This document shows positions 35,151-46,982 of a DNA stretch of 64,000 bases, in pieces. The stretch comes from Paragonimus westermani (taxonomy: Eukaryota > Platyhelminthes > Trematoda > Plagiorchiida > Troglotrematidae): assembly GCA_008508345.1 (NCBI GenBank), contig QNGE01002371.1, forward strand, positions 49,247 through 113,246, in the 5' to 3' direction. Made by a program: the position numbers and the translations under genes. How positions within the stretch are numbered: position 1 is the stretch's first letter; each line of letters starts with the position of its first letter. Under the pieces are notes generated by a model. The model saw nothing but the letters and a program-made list of their open reading frames with translations, was not told the origin of the DNA and did no database searches.

Positions 35151-37885
35151 CGAGTTAATTCGATTGCTTGCAAACGTTCTAGCCACAAGGTTATAGGGTT
35201 GGGTGAGGAAAACTAGAGCAGTTCTCCATGCCGACCATAATGTCCACACATTTGCCGCCCAACATCTGCCAGTAAACGCACGCAATTGCCTAACTAGATA
35301 TCTGCACCCATAGCATAAATCATGTGATAATCTAGCCTCTTGAAAACATTCTGTCGTCGCTTCTGTTTACGGAGCCGGGGACGGAACAAGGCCTAATAAT
35401 TTCAGCCCGATTGTCTTAATACGACGCACATCAAACACAACGGAAAGCAAGTCAAAAGATTTCTTAGGGGTCCACTTGAACACTGCTTTTTGCTGGTGGA
35501 GCACTATGGCTTTGGAAACTCTCACCTGACCACAATTAACCTATTGGTTGAAGCTGACTTATTGATGGAAGTTGTTGAAGAATGCCCCCGGTAGGTGCCG
35601 CAACCATAGGTTTAACAAATGGTTTCGAGCAATCGATAATCTGGACCCACGAGATAATGTCTGGTTACGGCTAATACTGTATCCACCTGGCCGCGTATAC
35701 ATGTTTAAAGTCGATGACGAGCTGTATAGTCCATCTATCTAGTCAATTCCGTGTCACGACTTTCATACTGGATCCGTCTATGTTACTAGCCTGTGTTGAT
35801 GTTCTTCCGGCACTAATTAACTCTCCTGCTGTTACGTATGCTGATAGTGCGAAGCTCCAGCACGCTCCGTGCAACACCGAAGAAGCAGAAAATTTCTGAA
35901 GCGATTTAGATTTCTTGCACCTTTCGTCCGGTCTAATTCGATTACCGTTCAACACGTCCAAGTGAACGTCCGTACACAATCTTCATCACTGTCCTAAGAT
36001 ACACAGTATTGGCAACGCTACCATAGCCACTACCTACCATGGGCGTGATCTGGATACCGTGGTAATATCGGACCTCTGCCTTGGTGTAAAAATCAATGTT
36101 AGTGGTAAAGAAATCCGAAAGCATACTGGCTGTGCTCAAAAGAGTTTTCTGGAATTTACCAATCAATAAATTCTAGTGCATCCATGAAGCACTGGTTAGG
36201 CCAATACTAGAAGTCAACATTCTTTCAGTTGTGTGCCACCGAAAAATACTTGACGGCCCTAGAAGCTAACCACAGGACGGAGTCTGGTTTGTGTCATGTG
36301 AAGATGGTCTCTAAAAACCAAAACGTTGTCCACTAGCCTACAGACATTTTGTACCTCCTGGATCACATTAACGCGGCCGCTTACACCGTCGCTGACCAAG
36401 TAAATCTCGGAGGCCACAAGTAAAAACCTTTCATACCACGTGACCTCCTTCTGTATAGACGGCATAGTTTTCAAATCTGAGTCGGCCTGACATGGAATCC
36501 ACTACCGGCTACCCTTTTCCTGACGGCATTAATCAATATACTCAAGGAGCAACTCAACTGTTGAATTATTCCAATGTAGTTGTTATTATTGGTGAAGCAG
36601 CGTGTTTCCGTGTTGTCGACACCACTTGGGTTTTCGACTGTGTAAATCGTATACATATATCACTGTGCCTCTGGCGGATGCATGATACTGTTGTACTCTT
36701 CCTAAAGACTATCGTTAAGACCCTTCGGAAGAATGCTGTCCCCCGGTTTATCCGCTTCACACAAATTGGGTTTACCAGTGTATAAGCTAACAGAAGCCAG
36801 AAATCCGGTTTTCTTGTTATAGTCACCAGTCACTAATAAGCCCATGTCCTCTCATTATTGCCACTTCCCTGTTTCTCCTAACCCTTTCTCTTCACTTATT
36901 TCCTTTTCCCCCTCCTTATAGTCCTTCTTTGTCAAATGCTCAAATTCCGTTAGCTGCTATAACAGTCAACACTTTCTGGGTACTCTCACAGTTTCACTAA
37001 TTTGAGTGTTTTGCACTTGTTGACCAGAATATGAGTAACACACTGAGCGAGACTCCTCTACGAAATCACACACCCCGTGCCAGCGGAACACATTCTACCA
37101 TACCTCCTACTCAGTAAGATACTGGTGAACCAATGTGTGAACCAAAGAAATGCATTTGGAAATTACGGAGCTTTAGCAAACGCTTCTCGGGAGATGTTCA
37201 TTTCGTAATGTATCTGTATTCTATACACAGCGAGCTATACAACTCAGGGATATGTACGAACGTCAGGGTTACGAAAATCTTGAAGGCTGACTGACGGTGG
37301 TTGGGGCAGGTGTGTGAGTTGAGGAACCCACCGCACTAAGTAAAAGCAATTTCTAAAAGTCTGATACGATTTGCTGATCTGAGCTGATTCTGAACCCACA
37401 ATGGCGATGAACATCGTGGGAGGTAAGCCCGAAATTACGCCAGAAAGTGTGCGAGATTCCGTTTGCCTACAATCTTCATAAGTCCCAAATCAGTAAATGT
37501 ATGGTGAGATCACCTCCGATGTCCCCAAAATCATGAGCTTCCTAGGGAAGTTGGTTTTCAACTGCGTTAAGTTTTGCACACCATAAGTCATATTCAGTTG
37601 TATTATCCTGTAGCATGAGGACAAGTTCGGAAACAATGCGGTTCGTTGTTCATTTGGATACACATACCCGTTTTCAGGGGTTACATTTAGTTCATATTTT
37701 CGTTCGCTGATTTTTGAAAGCGGTTGGTTTGATGCATACCTTCCCTCTTTTCCAGGAAACACAATCTCGTATGTGCCTTTCGGTCACTGTAATAAAATTT
37801 TCCTGTCCATTTATGATGTTTTACTTCGTGTGTGAAATGCGTTGTCTCCGCGAAATTCGTCGTAAATCACGTCGTTTCATGTGAA
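35151..37885. other. stretch without recognised genes
   Basis: It could hold the gag and protease end of the minus-strand gypsy element, but no zinc knuckle or DTGA motif was recognised. Frames at 36259-36474 and 36492-36785 have no family match. Confidence 0.35.
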
Positions 37886-37891
37886 ATTAAA

Positions 37892-38000
37892 GGTGAGTTA
37901 TGTGGTCTGGGGTTGACTTGAGGTGAATTACCTGTAGTCCGGTTGATTTAGAGGCAAACTACGCGGTTTCTGGTTAGTTTAGAGGGTGAATTAGGGTGTG
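37892..38000 (+). repeat. minisatellite of about 31 bp, three and a half units
   Basis: Units begin at 37892, 37922, 37953 and 37984. Each reads GGTGAATTA-like start, a variable middle, and GGTTGATTTAGA-like end. The units differ at several positions. Confidence 0.7.
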
Positions 38001-40680
38001 CGAAATGGATCAATCAGAATATTAGTGCGCTGTACATGTTGGGGCTGCGTTAAGGATTGTGTCGTAAACCCCTAAGAAGTTCGTAAATGATCTCCAGGTT
38101 GGTCCAGTAGACGGTCTTTGGGGTTTTACTTAAATATCCCCTAACTGCGTTAGCAGAGCTGAGACGTGAGTGTCATCTCACTAGAACCACCGTATACATT
38201 CAAACAGACATTGTCTGTAAGCACAATCCACGTACTGATTCGCTCACCATACAAAATGCAGACTTCAATGCAACAAATAACGGCGTTAGGGAGATGGATG
38301 TGAGAGTGCCTCTAGCACAACTGCACACTGGCCACCAAGGAGGGTTCATGTTAACGGATACTCCACTCGACCCTCATATGTCAAACAAGCGTGGGACTGG
38401 TTGGGCGACGTTCCTAACAGTCATAGATGGGCCGTTGTTAGTCTACTGAATGTAACCTACGGTGCTGAAGGCTTGTCTCCTATGAATAAGTGGTTACCTG
38501 TCCCTCCCTTCCAGTTACAGGGTTTCCTCTCTGCCTCACCCCGCCAACCCTGTGCACCCTGTGAGCCAACCAGATGTCTCCCCAATCCACTGGTGTCATT
38601 CGACTGCATTCGCAATAAACGAGCAGTGTACGTTGGGATTCATTACACAACCTCGACTGAAGCTTCCATACCTGCGCCAACACACTTGCTCTGCTGTTAT
38701 TGGTTTGTGATAAATTTGCATCCCAAAGCGATTAACACCTGGGTTCGAGTTAGGAATCCGGGAACCTTGGCCCCGATACACGCAAAAGGCAGGACTTGAG
38801 AAAAATAACGATCTCTGAAATACAAAGCGCTCTACAACCCCTACGATTTTCACCCTAACACTCTTCCTTGATTTTGTTGTGTTATTTTTAGATTTCTGGG
38901 TTTTGACTGGTGTTGAAGAGTGACCCTACGCCTTGCTGTTTTCCCTAAATCGCATTATTCACCTTTGTTCTTACATCAGATACTGCTACTGTTTCCCTGA
39001 CCTTTACTTAGTCCGAGCCTTGCGAATTTCAAAATGCCGAAATTAAGAATTTCTCTTCTATATTTTTTTCCTGATTAACTTATGACTCCTGTCGTTTCTT
39101 GATGCACGAACAGTCGTTTTGCTCCGTCCCAACCGGCGATCACTTGTTTTGTTGGAGCCCAATCCTGTTTAATCGTCCTTTATTGTTGAGCGGTGCCTGG
39201 TTGTCGATTTGATGTACAGGCACGTTCTTTGTTTGATTCCTGAGGATTTCCACATTCGATGTGAGAGATTCAATCTTCCAATACAATTATTCAATCAGCA
39301 CTATATTAAATCCAGTTATCACGAGCTTCTTCTCATTGACCGCTTCGATGATGGTTTATCCCTGGCGTTGGCTACTGAGAGAGGCATTTACTGGATCGGC
39401 GGATTACGCGTAACTCGCTGTGGAATCGACCCGTTAGCAAACAGTTTAATATCCTTTACTTTTGCCTCTGTTGATCTTAATCCGGTTATGTATTCCCTTC
39501 TTTAATTCCACATCGTGCGCGATTCCCACTTAAATGTACCTAAAGCAAAAGTTGCAGGATTCACGGAAAAATTTCAGTAATGGCCAGTTTGTTAAGCGGA
39601 GAATACAACGGTACTCACGAAGCCTTTTTTTAAAAGCTTCCGAAATATTGACATAAAAATTTATCCGAATATTTATGGGAACAGAACGTCAACAGTATAC
39701 GTGCTTCGCTCTGCTCAAAATCGACTACTTGCTGCTGGGCGGAACTCATAGCTCTACGTGGCATCAAAATTCTCGTGCATTTTTCTGAAACGGGTTCGAT
39801 CCACCACACTACTTACTGGACAATAGTTATTAACACGTTGTGTGGTGACATAATTCAACGGAGAACACATGCGCTTCCTTTTCATCTAAGAGCCTTGGCT
39901 TCACTGCGTCCAGATTAGTTTCATCAATGTTGGTATATATTCGATTGTGATTAAGAAGGAAAACAGATAACCTACCGTCACATTTCATAAATTCGGTTTC
40001 TCATTCACGGAGTTCTGTGGGCTACCTCCAAGTTGTTACTTCGTCAGTAGTGAGACAAAAATTTGAATCAACAACGTCGCACAATTTAAAATGACCCACA
40101 GCAAAAGTTCACAGTAGGTCGCAAGAATTTTCACTTTGAGCTACTACTACTACTACAGTGTGCAGAAAAGAATGTCACCAGGGTTAGGTCACGTGAATGA
40201 CGAAGACCGAGAGGACGAAGTGCAGTTCTGGTTTTCGCAGGGATTGGACCTAAGGTCTGTTCCGGAAGAAAGATGGTCATTCAGGCTCGAATCCTTGTTG
40301 TCTCAATAATTAGCGAAATGTTAAATTCGAGCTTTCTAGCAAAGTAACTGCAGTTCACTCATTCAGAATAAACAGTGTTACTGATAAAATTGGAATATAT
40401 CGATTTAGTGCCAAAAGTGCTGGTTTGGTTAGGAAAAACACGTTCATACGCGCCAGACTTTCAAAATACTTGTCTGTATGTTCTCTTACTTGTTATCCTG
40501 CGACTACTGAATTTTTAGGGAACCTAGTTCTACTGCACCTAGTCCTGGATTGTCTAAGCATACATCACCATCGTGTTTTGGAGTGCAAGTCACCTCGACT
40601 CACGAGCCTCGCGGCATCGCCGAAATATACCACTATAGTACGCTATCTCTTACCTATCTTCAGCACACATTCTCGTTCGC
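38001..40680. other. stretch without recognised genes
   Basis: Frames at 38401-38799 and 39209-39505 were examined and match no family. A short CTA trinucleotide run lies at about 40141-40156. Confidence 0.35.
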
Positions 40681-40684
40681 GAGA

Positions 40685-40880
40685 GTGCAGACGCTCCTGA
40701 GGACGGTCACCCGAGGTGGTTGAAAAGTAGAATATTACAACTTGCTCGGAACGTTGTGTTATTCCCAATCTGTTTTTGTGTTATTCCCAATCTGTTTATC
40801 AATAAAATGTTAAACACAACGCCCAAACTGTTCAACTTCATTCGTCTTAAATTTGGTGCGAATATCTTACAGATGAAAAC
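40685..40880 (+). repeat. copy of the foldback-associated repeat family
   Basis: It matches the right half of the insertion at 46354-46518: GCTCCTGAGGACGGTCACCC, GAGGTGGTTGAAAAGTAG, CAACTTGCTCGGAACGTTG, then ATGTTAAACACAACGCCCAA and TTTGGTGCGAATATCTTAC. A 22-bp internal duplication (TGTGTTATTCCCAATCTGTT at 40755 and 40777) is specific to this copy. It lies just upstream of the CR1-like LINE. Confidence 0.8.
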
Positions 40881-41089
40881 AGTGGTTAACAGATCACTCA
40901 GCTTTCACCTGCGTTTCACTTGTCTGCAATATCAGTGATCTCTAGCAATGTGCGAAATCTTCAACTCACATTTTCTGCCTCGTTTAGCGCAGAAAGCACA
41001 TCATTACCTGTTGATTTCCCATCGGAAACATGTAAAGTTTCGAGCAATGTTCTGATTGATGTTTGAAGCGTTCGTTCAAAATTAGCTAG

Positions 41090-42840
41090 CATTAGGCCCT
41101 CAATCCATCCTGGACCAGACTAACCCACCAGTGGTAGACAAGCAAGCAGGTGAATATATACCCATCCTCTTACTCAATTTGTTTAACCTACCACCATTAT
41201 CCAGCACCTTCCCTCCTCAGTGGAAAACCTCAGTCATTATGCCTCGTCACAAGAGTGGTCCAAGACAGGACGTTAGTAACTATCGTCTCATCAACCACAC
41301 GTCAATCTGCTCGAGAATGATTGAAAGGATAATAAAGGTGAACATAGTCGAGTTCTTGAGGACACGAAACCTTATAAACCCTTCCCAGCACGGTTTCCTT
41401 GGTAAACGCTCTTGTATGACATGTCAGCTGGAATTCATGAACCATATATCGACGCCCGTTGAAGCAGGAAATGCGGTAGTTAGCATACTCTTAAACATGC
41501 AAAAGGCTTCGTAACGTGTGCCTCATAAGCGCCTCTTGATCAAATTAGCATCTTTTGGCATACAAAATCCCTTGTATAGCTGGCTATCGTCATACCTTGA
41601 AGGTCGCACTCAGACAGTCAAAATAAGGAAGCACTAATCAACACCAAAACCAGTGACTAGTGGGGTGGTCCATAAAGGCTTTCTGGGTCCGTTGCCCTTT
41701 TTAATGTACATAAATGACTTATGCGACGTTATTACACATGGCAAGCTCATTCTGTTTGCTGGCGATATCAAAATCGTTCACACATTCCGCCAGAGCAGTA
41801 ACATCAATTTCTGTCTACAAAATATACGACAGGACCTGGCGTCATTGCAGTTGTGGCGCAGAACATGGCTGACGTCGTTCTCAGCGAACAAATCGAATAT
41901 AATCACTTATAGTTGCGAAGCAACCCATGGATCCATCTCACTAGATGCTTGTATATTGAAACAGCCACTTTGGTCAGAGATCTTGGAATACGGTACTTGA
42001 GCGCCCTTAATTTCTCCGAACAAGTATGCTTCCAGGTAGCAAATCTGTAAGAACAATAGGTTGCACCAAAATGACGTTCAGTCTACCAGCTGCAAAGCTG
42101 ACGCTCTACAAAGTGTGCTCTCGGCCCCAGCTGGAGTACTGCACTTTCATTTACTGTCCTCTGCACGAGTCTGACAGGCCTGTGTTAGAAAACCTTCAAC
42201 GATCGTTTACCAAAACTTGGTATTGATACACTTTGGTCGCCCAGACTGAAGTTGAACTTGACGCTGCTGTAAAAACTTATACATTCCGATCTGCAGCGAC
42301 TACACTAAATAATATTTTGATGGTCGCATTCATTGTACATTTTCGATGATTCTGGTTTTGTACATACGTTTGTAACATCCGGCCTGGAGCTAAAATGACA
42401 ACTCGCTCCGTGCCTCGCTAGCTTAACGTGTCTCTCTGTACTTTCTATTTTCCAGAGTCGGTAATAATATACGAAGTCAACGCGCTGAGACTTAGTTTTT
42501 CATTGTCGATCGATTGTCGATAGTGATAACTGACAGGGTTTTATTTTGTTGGATCAGTTCCAACAATTGGTGAGATGCGAATACCACAGCTTACACCATC
42601 CACTTACAACACAGCGCTCCATATAGTCTAAGAAATAAGGGTTCCACCTTGCCAACCCTGATATAAATGCAAACTTCTTCCTTGTAAAGTATTCTACATT
42701 TGGAATAAACTTCCAAATGAAGTCCTAGCCAGTAACAACATTCAACGTTTTAAAAAAGGTTTGGACATCTGTCCTACGCTAACAAACACAATGTCTATCT
42801 TCAAACTCTCTGTATCACCTGATGACCTATTTGAGTGTAG
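41090..42840 (+). mobile_element. CR1-like LINE, degraded
   Basis: Blocks in order: PPQWKTSVIMPRHKSG, VSNYRLINHTSICSRMIERI, NPSQHGFLGKRSCMTCQLEF (41131-41514), then after frameshifts TSGVVHKGFLGPLPFLMYIN, LILFAGDIKIVH (41653-42000), YKVCSRPQLEYCTFIYCPL (about 42090), and a C-terminal WNKLPNEVLASNNIQRFKK block in several frames (about 42690-42760). These are the RT motifs of CR1/Jockey-type LINEs. The catalytic FADD box is FAGD, removing one catalytic aspartate. Confidence 0.85.
41131..41514 (+). pseudogene. CR1-like reverse transcriptase, fingers region
   Basis: This 127-residue frame is the longest surviving piece of the LINE ORF. It runs from the PPxWKxSxIxPxHKSG block through YRxINxTSICxxxxERI to FLxxRSCxTxQLEF. 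It stops after ILLNMQKAS, where the family has the DLxKAFDxV motif. The catalytic aspartate of that motif is therefore replaced (LNMQKA). Confidence 0.82.
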
Positions 42841-43321
42841 TCCGAGAAACATTTAGCCGTCAGGTGCGTATTACGTAGATAACCACCTCGCTGTCTAACG
42901 CCCATCGAAAACAGCCTGCTCGAAACGGTTTGTCTTATAGTTTACTCACAAGATCACTTGGCATCTGTACTACTGAGCGCTCACCAAACAGTTTGAACCG
43001 CAACATTATTTTCCTGTATACAAAATGTATATTCAGTGCCCGAATTGCTAGGAAATGTGACTTCGGCGCTTAATAATAAGTCCAGAAGAACGACCTCATG
43101 TGAGTTTAATTATCACAGGCACACTTCATGCAGCCCTCCAGACCATCGACTCAATTTTCCGTTTGCTCGAATAAATCCGGAGTGTATAGCAAAATACCAC
43201 AACAAACGGTGGATAGGGTTATATCTTCTAAACATCATAACAAAAATGATAATATCGGATGAGTTCTCTGTCAAAAAATTCCGCATACATATTGTCTGTC
43301 CCCATGTAGCGAAACGTTGCG

Positions 43322-43407
43322 TGGCCCGCACGGGCCCCTCGCGGGCAACGGCGGGCAGATGGCGGGCAGTGAGGCTAGGGCCCCGCATGGGCCATGGCGG
43401 GCCAGAG
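43322..43407. repeat. GC-rich patch built on GGCGGGC/GGGCC motifs
   Basis: About 85 bp rich in CGGGC and GGGCCC words (for example GGCGGGCAGATGGCGGGCAG) stands out sharply from AT-rich flanks. Many of the words are self-complementary. Its origin is unknown; it might be part of a DNA transposon end. Confidence 0.5.
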
Positions 43408-43614
43408 AAAAAAATCGCGAGCGAAGCTTTTAACGCGGTCCGCAAAATTCGATTATTTTAAAAACGGATTCCTCTTCATTTTTGTTACGCGCTCCTGGCT
43501 TACTGCCGCCGCCCATGAGGAATATTGCAAAATATCCGTAAACATGGAACGTTTACTGGACAGTTTACACAAGTTCATCGGAAACATACAATTCGTTATG
43601 CATGTGTTCAGGAA

Positions 43615-43840
43615 ATAATACAAGTTTCATGGGTGGTTTTGAAATTCCATACCTCCGTGAATAATGCAGATAGACCAAACGTAAAGCATAGCACTCTTGC
43701 AGTATTCCTTCTGGACATTGCAATACTACTACAGACATTCGTCTGGACACAATGGGTAACCTCACCATAACCTCATGCACTTGTTCAATATTCGAACATG
43801 AACCATAATAATACAAGTTTCATGGGTGGCTTTGAAATTC
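43615..43840 (+). repeat. 33-bp direct repeats 193 bp apart
   Basis: The segment ATAATACAAGTTTCATGGGT plus 13 more bases occurs at 43615-43647 and 43808-43840 with one mismatch. The 160 bp between them show no recognised element. Confidence 0.7.
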
Positions 43841-46249
43841 AACTCCTCAGTCAATATTTAGCATAGAAAAAGAATTAAACAACCATCAGAAAACACTTTC
43901 CGTATGTGACATATGAGAATGAACAGCAGCGGCTAATTTCTCGCGTACTTCTGTAAAAGAGCGAAATTGTCCAACTTGCACAACTCTTACCTGCATGAGC
44001 TCGAAATATTAGCGACTAAAGATGTCTGAATTTAGGAAGTGATTTAAACAAATGTCACTAATTTTGCTGAAAAGATGAATGTAGATTTCGAGGTAATGTT
44101 CATAAAAATTTATCTTTAGGGAGATTATTTCATGGGATTCTTGTTTCGAGGATTTTTCTCATGACCCAAAGAAACCCGCAGGAAACCGCGCAGTCGCGGT
44201 GGGTCATGTGCTACATGGGTCATGGTAAATGTTATAACCCTACATTTTCTCATCTAACGTGTAAAATTACACTTCTCTGATCCTCATATTATTTATTGAG
44301 CGGCTAACATTTTCAACGACGAGTAGACGCACGAAACTTCGTCTTAGCTGAAGGGTTCGAGAGATCTTCAACTTTTTGACGTTTTCGAGCAATCGGTGGA
44401 ACACCGCGTCGGAATCTGCCAAATCCTTCACTGGATTTCGGGATTTTCCGCCCTGCCTCGCCAAAGCTGACCTATCTTGAAAATTTCCGGAGGCCAGTTT
44501 TATCCTCCAATCGTGAACCACTCCAAGGAGGCATTTGAACGTTCTCCGAAAGTGGGCTGTCGGCAGTAGACTTATTATTGTTTAGTCTGATTAGGCGGAT
44601 GCCCACAGACAATGTTGTCATAACCTATGAGCACACAGACCAAAGCGTTAGACAAAATGCCATAACCATGGTCAAAGAAATATATATCGAACCTCATCGA
44701 CCTTACTGAAACATTTCGTGGGGACTTCCTGGGAAGATTAATCTTCAACATTTCGAACGATATCTCAAGTGTCGCTCAGGAAAATACGAATTTATTTTGG
44801 TGGAAGACAACAGTTATCGTCATCATTAGCTAATTGTGGGCAAAACAGTGCAAACACAGCAAAACGAGAAGGCAATGGCGCCAAATGCAAATAGAGAATT
44901 GTTGAGACAGTGTCATGTGATGGAAACTATCCGCAGAAAGTGAAATCTGCCGTTAGACGCAGATGAAATGAGAAAACATTGAATTCCGGGCGATATTTCC
45001 GTGGTATAGATAAGGAATTTGAAATTCAGCGATTTTCATGACAATGTGCATCAGGAGAGTTAAAAAGATTTGTTCAAGTCGACCACAAATTGGGTTGTCC
45101 TTCACTTGGGGCCGAGATCGAAATTAGCGATAGTAGGTGTTCTGACGGTGTACATGTGGTATCTTGTGGAGAATTTTTTCACGTGTGAATACTACTTCAC
45201 CAATTTTCTTATATTCCATCTTAGATTATTTATTATTCACAGGTCTTTAAAGATGTCTCTGAGGGTCGTGAATTCGCTAGCTCCAGCGAGTTCTAAAGTT
45301 GCCTAGATTCGTATATTAAGAATCAAAGTGTTTTGTACGTGATTGGTTCAAGCAAGAAATCAGGCAGTGGACGCTTGAAATATGAACATGTGAGTGTGAT
45401 TGTTGTTGAGTTTACGTGGTAGATGGTGTTCCACTGTATAAAACACAAGCGACGTAAGATAGAAAGCCGTGGATTACGACATGTTCAGTGTGCTGAGTTC
45501 ACTTACATCCCATTGCACAGTTAATTCGATACATACTGTCAATCACGCTTTAACGTGGTTAGGAGAAATAACGCGTTGTTTTCTGGCCCTTTCAAGTTGG
45601 AGCATAACTGCGACATAATTGCCTTGTCGTACGATGCACATCCAATTATTCATCGGTTCAGAGACTGTGGAGTGAACGACACGATACATCTTTTTGAGTA
45701 CAACACGCCAACTGCTGAGTTGAAGCAGCATGCTGCGGTTGTTTATGGCGAGTATATATGAATACCGTAGATAGTTGCAACATCCGTCATCGGTTGAAAC
45801 CGCCAGTGATACGTGAGTAGAAGAGTGCACACCAGTGTAGCAAAATATTTGCCACAAATCCCGCATCATATAGAGGAAAACGGCGTGCTGCTTGATACTA
45901 GAGACGACAAAAGTAGGTATACGGACATATTTTTCGGTTTGGACGAAGTGAGTAATACGCGTCCCTGCGTCATTTGTTCGAAACATTCTGTGAGGTGGTG
46001 GGGGAACACACACGTGTTAGAACTTTTGTGATGGATAAAATGGTGACCCAAATGCGAGCACCACGTGTTGATTTTAGGTGCAACGTTGTTATGTTAATTC
46101 CATGTTTGAGATGCTGTGAGAAAACATGTAAGTTGATGTAATAAACCTTATAATCACCTTTCAGATGAATTTCTTCATAAGCCGATAATTGCTTAATCGC
46201 ATGGCTATTTGCAGTAAATCTGAAAAGTGAGTGATCACCTTTGAGTATC

Positions 46250-46518
46250 GATATACAGATTGGGAATAACACAACGTTTCGAGCAAGTTGTAATACTCTA
46301 CGTTTCAACCACCTCGGGTGGCCTTCCTCAGGAGTGTTGTAATCGAATTGTAATCGATTACAACACTCCTGAGGAAGGCCACCCGAGGTGGTTGAAACGT
46401 AGAGTATTACAACTTGCTCGAAACGTTGTGTTATTCCCAATCTGTATATCAATAACATGTTAAACACGACGCCCAAACTATTCAACTTCATTCGTACTAC
46501 ATTTGGTGCGGATATCTT
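46250..46518. mobile_element. 269-bp foldback insertion with 13-bp target duplication
   Basis: Left arm 46250-46346 and right arm 46354-46450 are perfect inverted repeats of 97 bp separated by 7 bp. The right arm continues for 68 bp as unique sequence to 46518. The 13-mer ACCTTTGAGTATC occurs directly before (46237-46249) and directly after (46519-46531), which marks a target-site duplication. The right half matches the repeat at 40685-40880. The layout is what a 5'-inverted (twin-primed) retroposed copy would leave. The element class is not determined. Confidence 0.85.
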
Positions 46519-46704
46519 ACCTTTGAGTATCCATTTTGAAGTTTCAACCGGGGCGTAACAATAATACGGCGAACAGACCCCAGTTTCATGCACTACATCT
46601 TGTGCAGCTGGTTATATATGAAGCCGAAGCGGGGCCATCCATGCACATTCGGATGTTGTCCACTTCGGAAATCGAACAAACAACCGTCTGGAGAATGCGA
46701 ATAA

Positions 46705-46941
46705 GCGACTGAAGAAGCGCACTCATCCCAGAGATCACTTAGCCATGGCCATTATCAAAATTTGCTTCCACGACGGGTGGCTAATGCGGGAGTTTGGGAT
46801 GCGGTGTACCTGCGGTTGCGACCGCCGGGAGGTGGTCAGCGTAGACGTGCACGGCTGACAACATTCGCCAGTCAGCTGGTGTTGAAGCATCCAAAGTGGC
46901 GTTCTCCCCTGCTGCACTTCAAACGGTTGGACGAGTTCAAG
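46705..46941 (+). CDS. candidate coding exon of an unidentified gene
   Basis: The plus strand is open from 46705 to a good donor (AAG|GTAATC at 46942). From about 46765 it encodes LPRRVANAGVWDAVYLRLRP, a Gly/Arg-rich turn, and TFASQLVLKHPKWRSPLLHF, with higher GC than its flanks and few rare-looking codons. Possible acceptors are CATCCCAG (ending 46731) and CACTTAG (ending 46742). I do not recognise the family and no partner exon was found on either side. It may instead be decayed element sequence. Confidence 0.3.
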
Positions 46942-46982
46942 GTAATCGTACTTTGTTTAACATCATTTGGTAGCTTCGTGTA

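Larger units (their letters stand above)
42841..46236. other. stretch without recognised genes
   Basis: It holds a GC-rich patch (43322-43407), a 33-bp direct repeat (43615 and 43808) and open frames without family motifs, including an 84-residue basic minus-strand frame at 44267-44521 and minus-strand frames at 45543-46013. Confidence 0.35.

Noticed and set aside
38480..38853. Possible further SINE on the minus strand (ACTCGAACCCAGG)
   Set aside because: A B-box-like word alone is weak evidence; no second copy in the window and no A box at the right distance.
45970..46593. 207-residue minus-strand open frame, the longest in the window
   Set aside because: It runs straight through the foldback insertion, which lets the frame stay open on both arms, and it has no family motif; it is a by-product of the palindrome.
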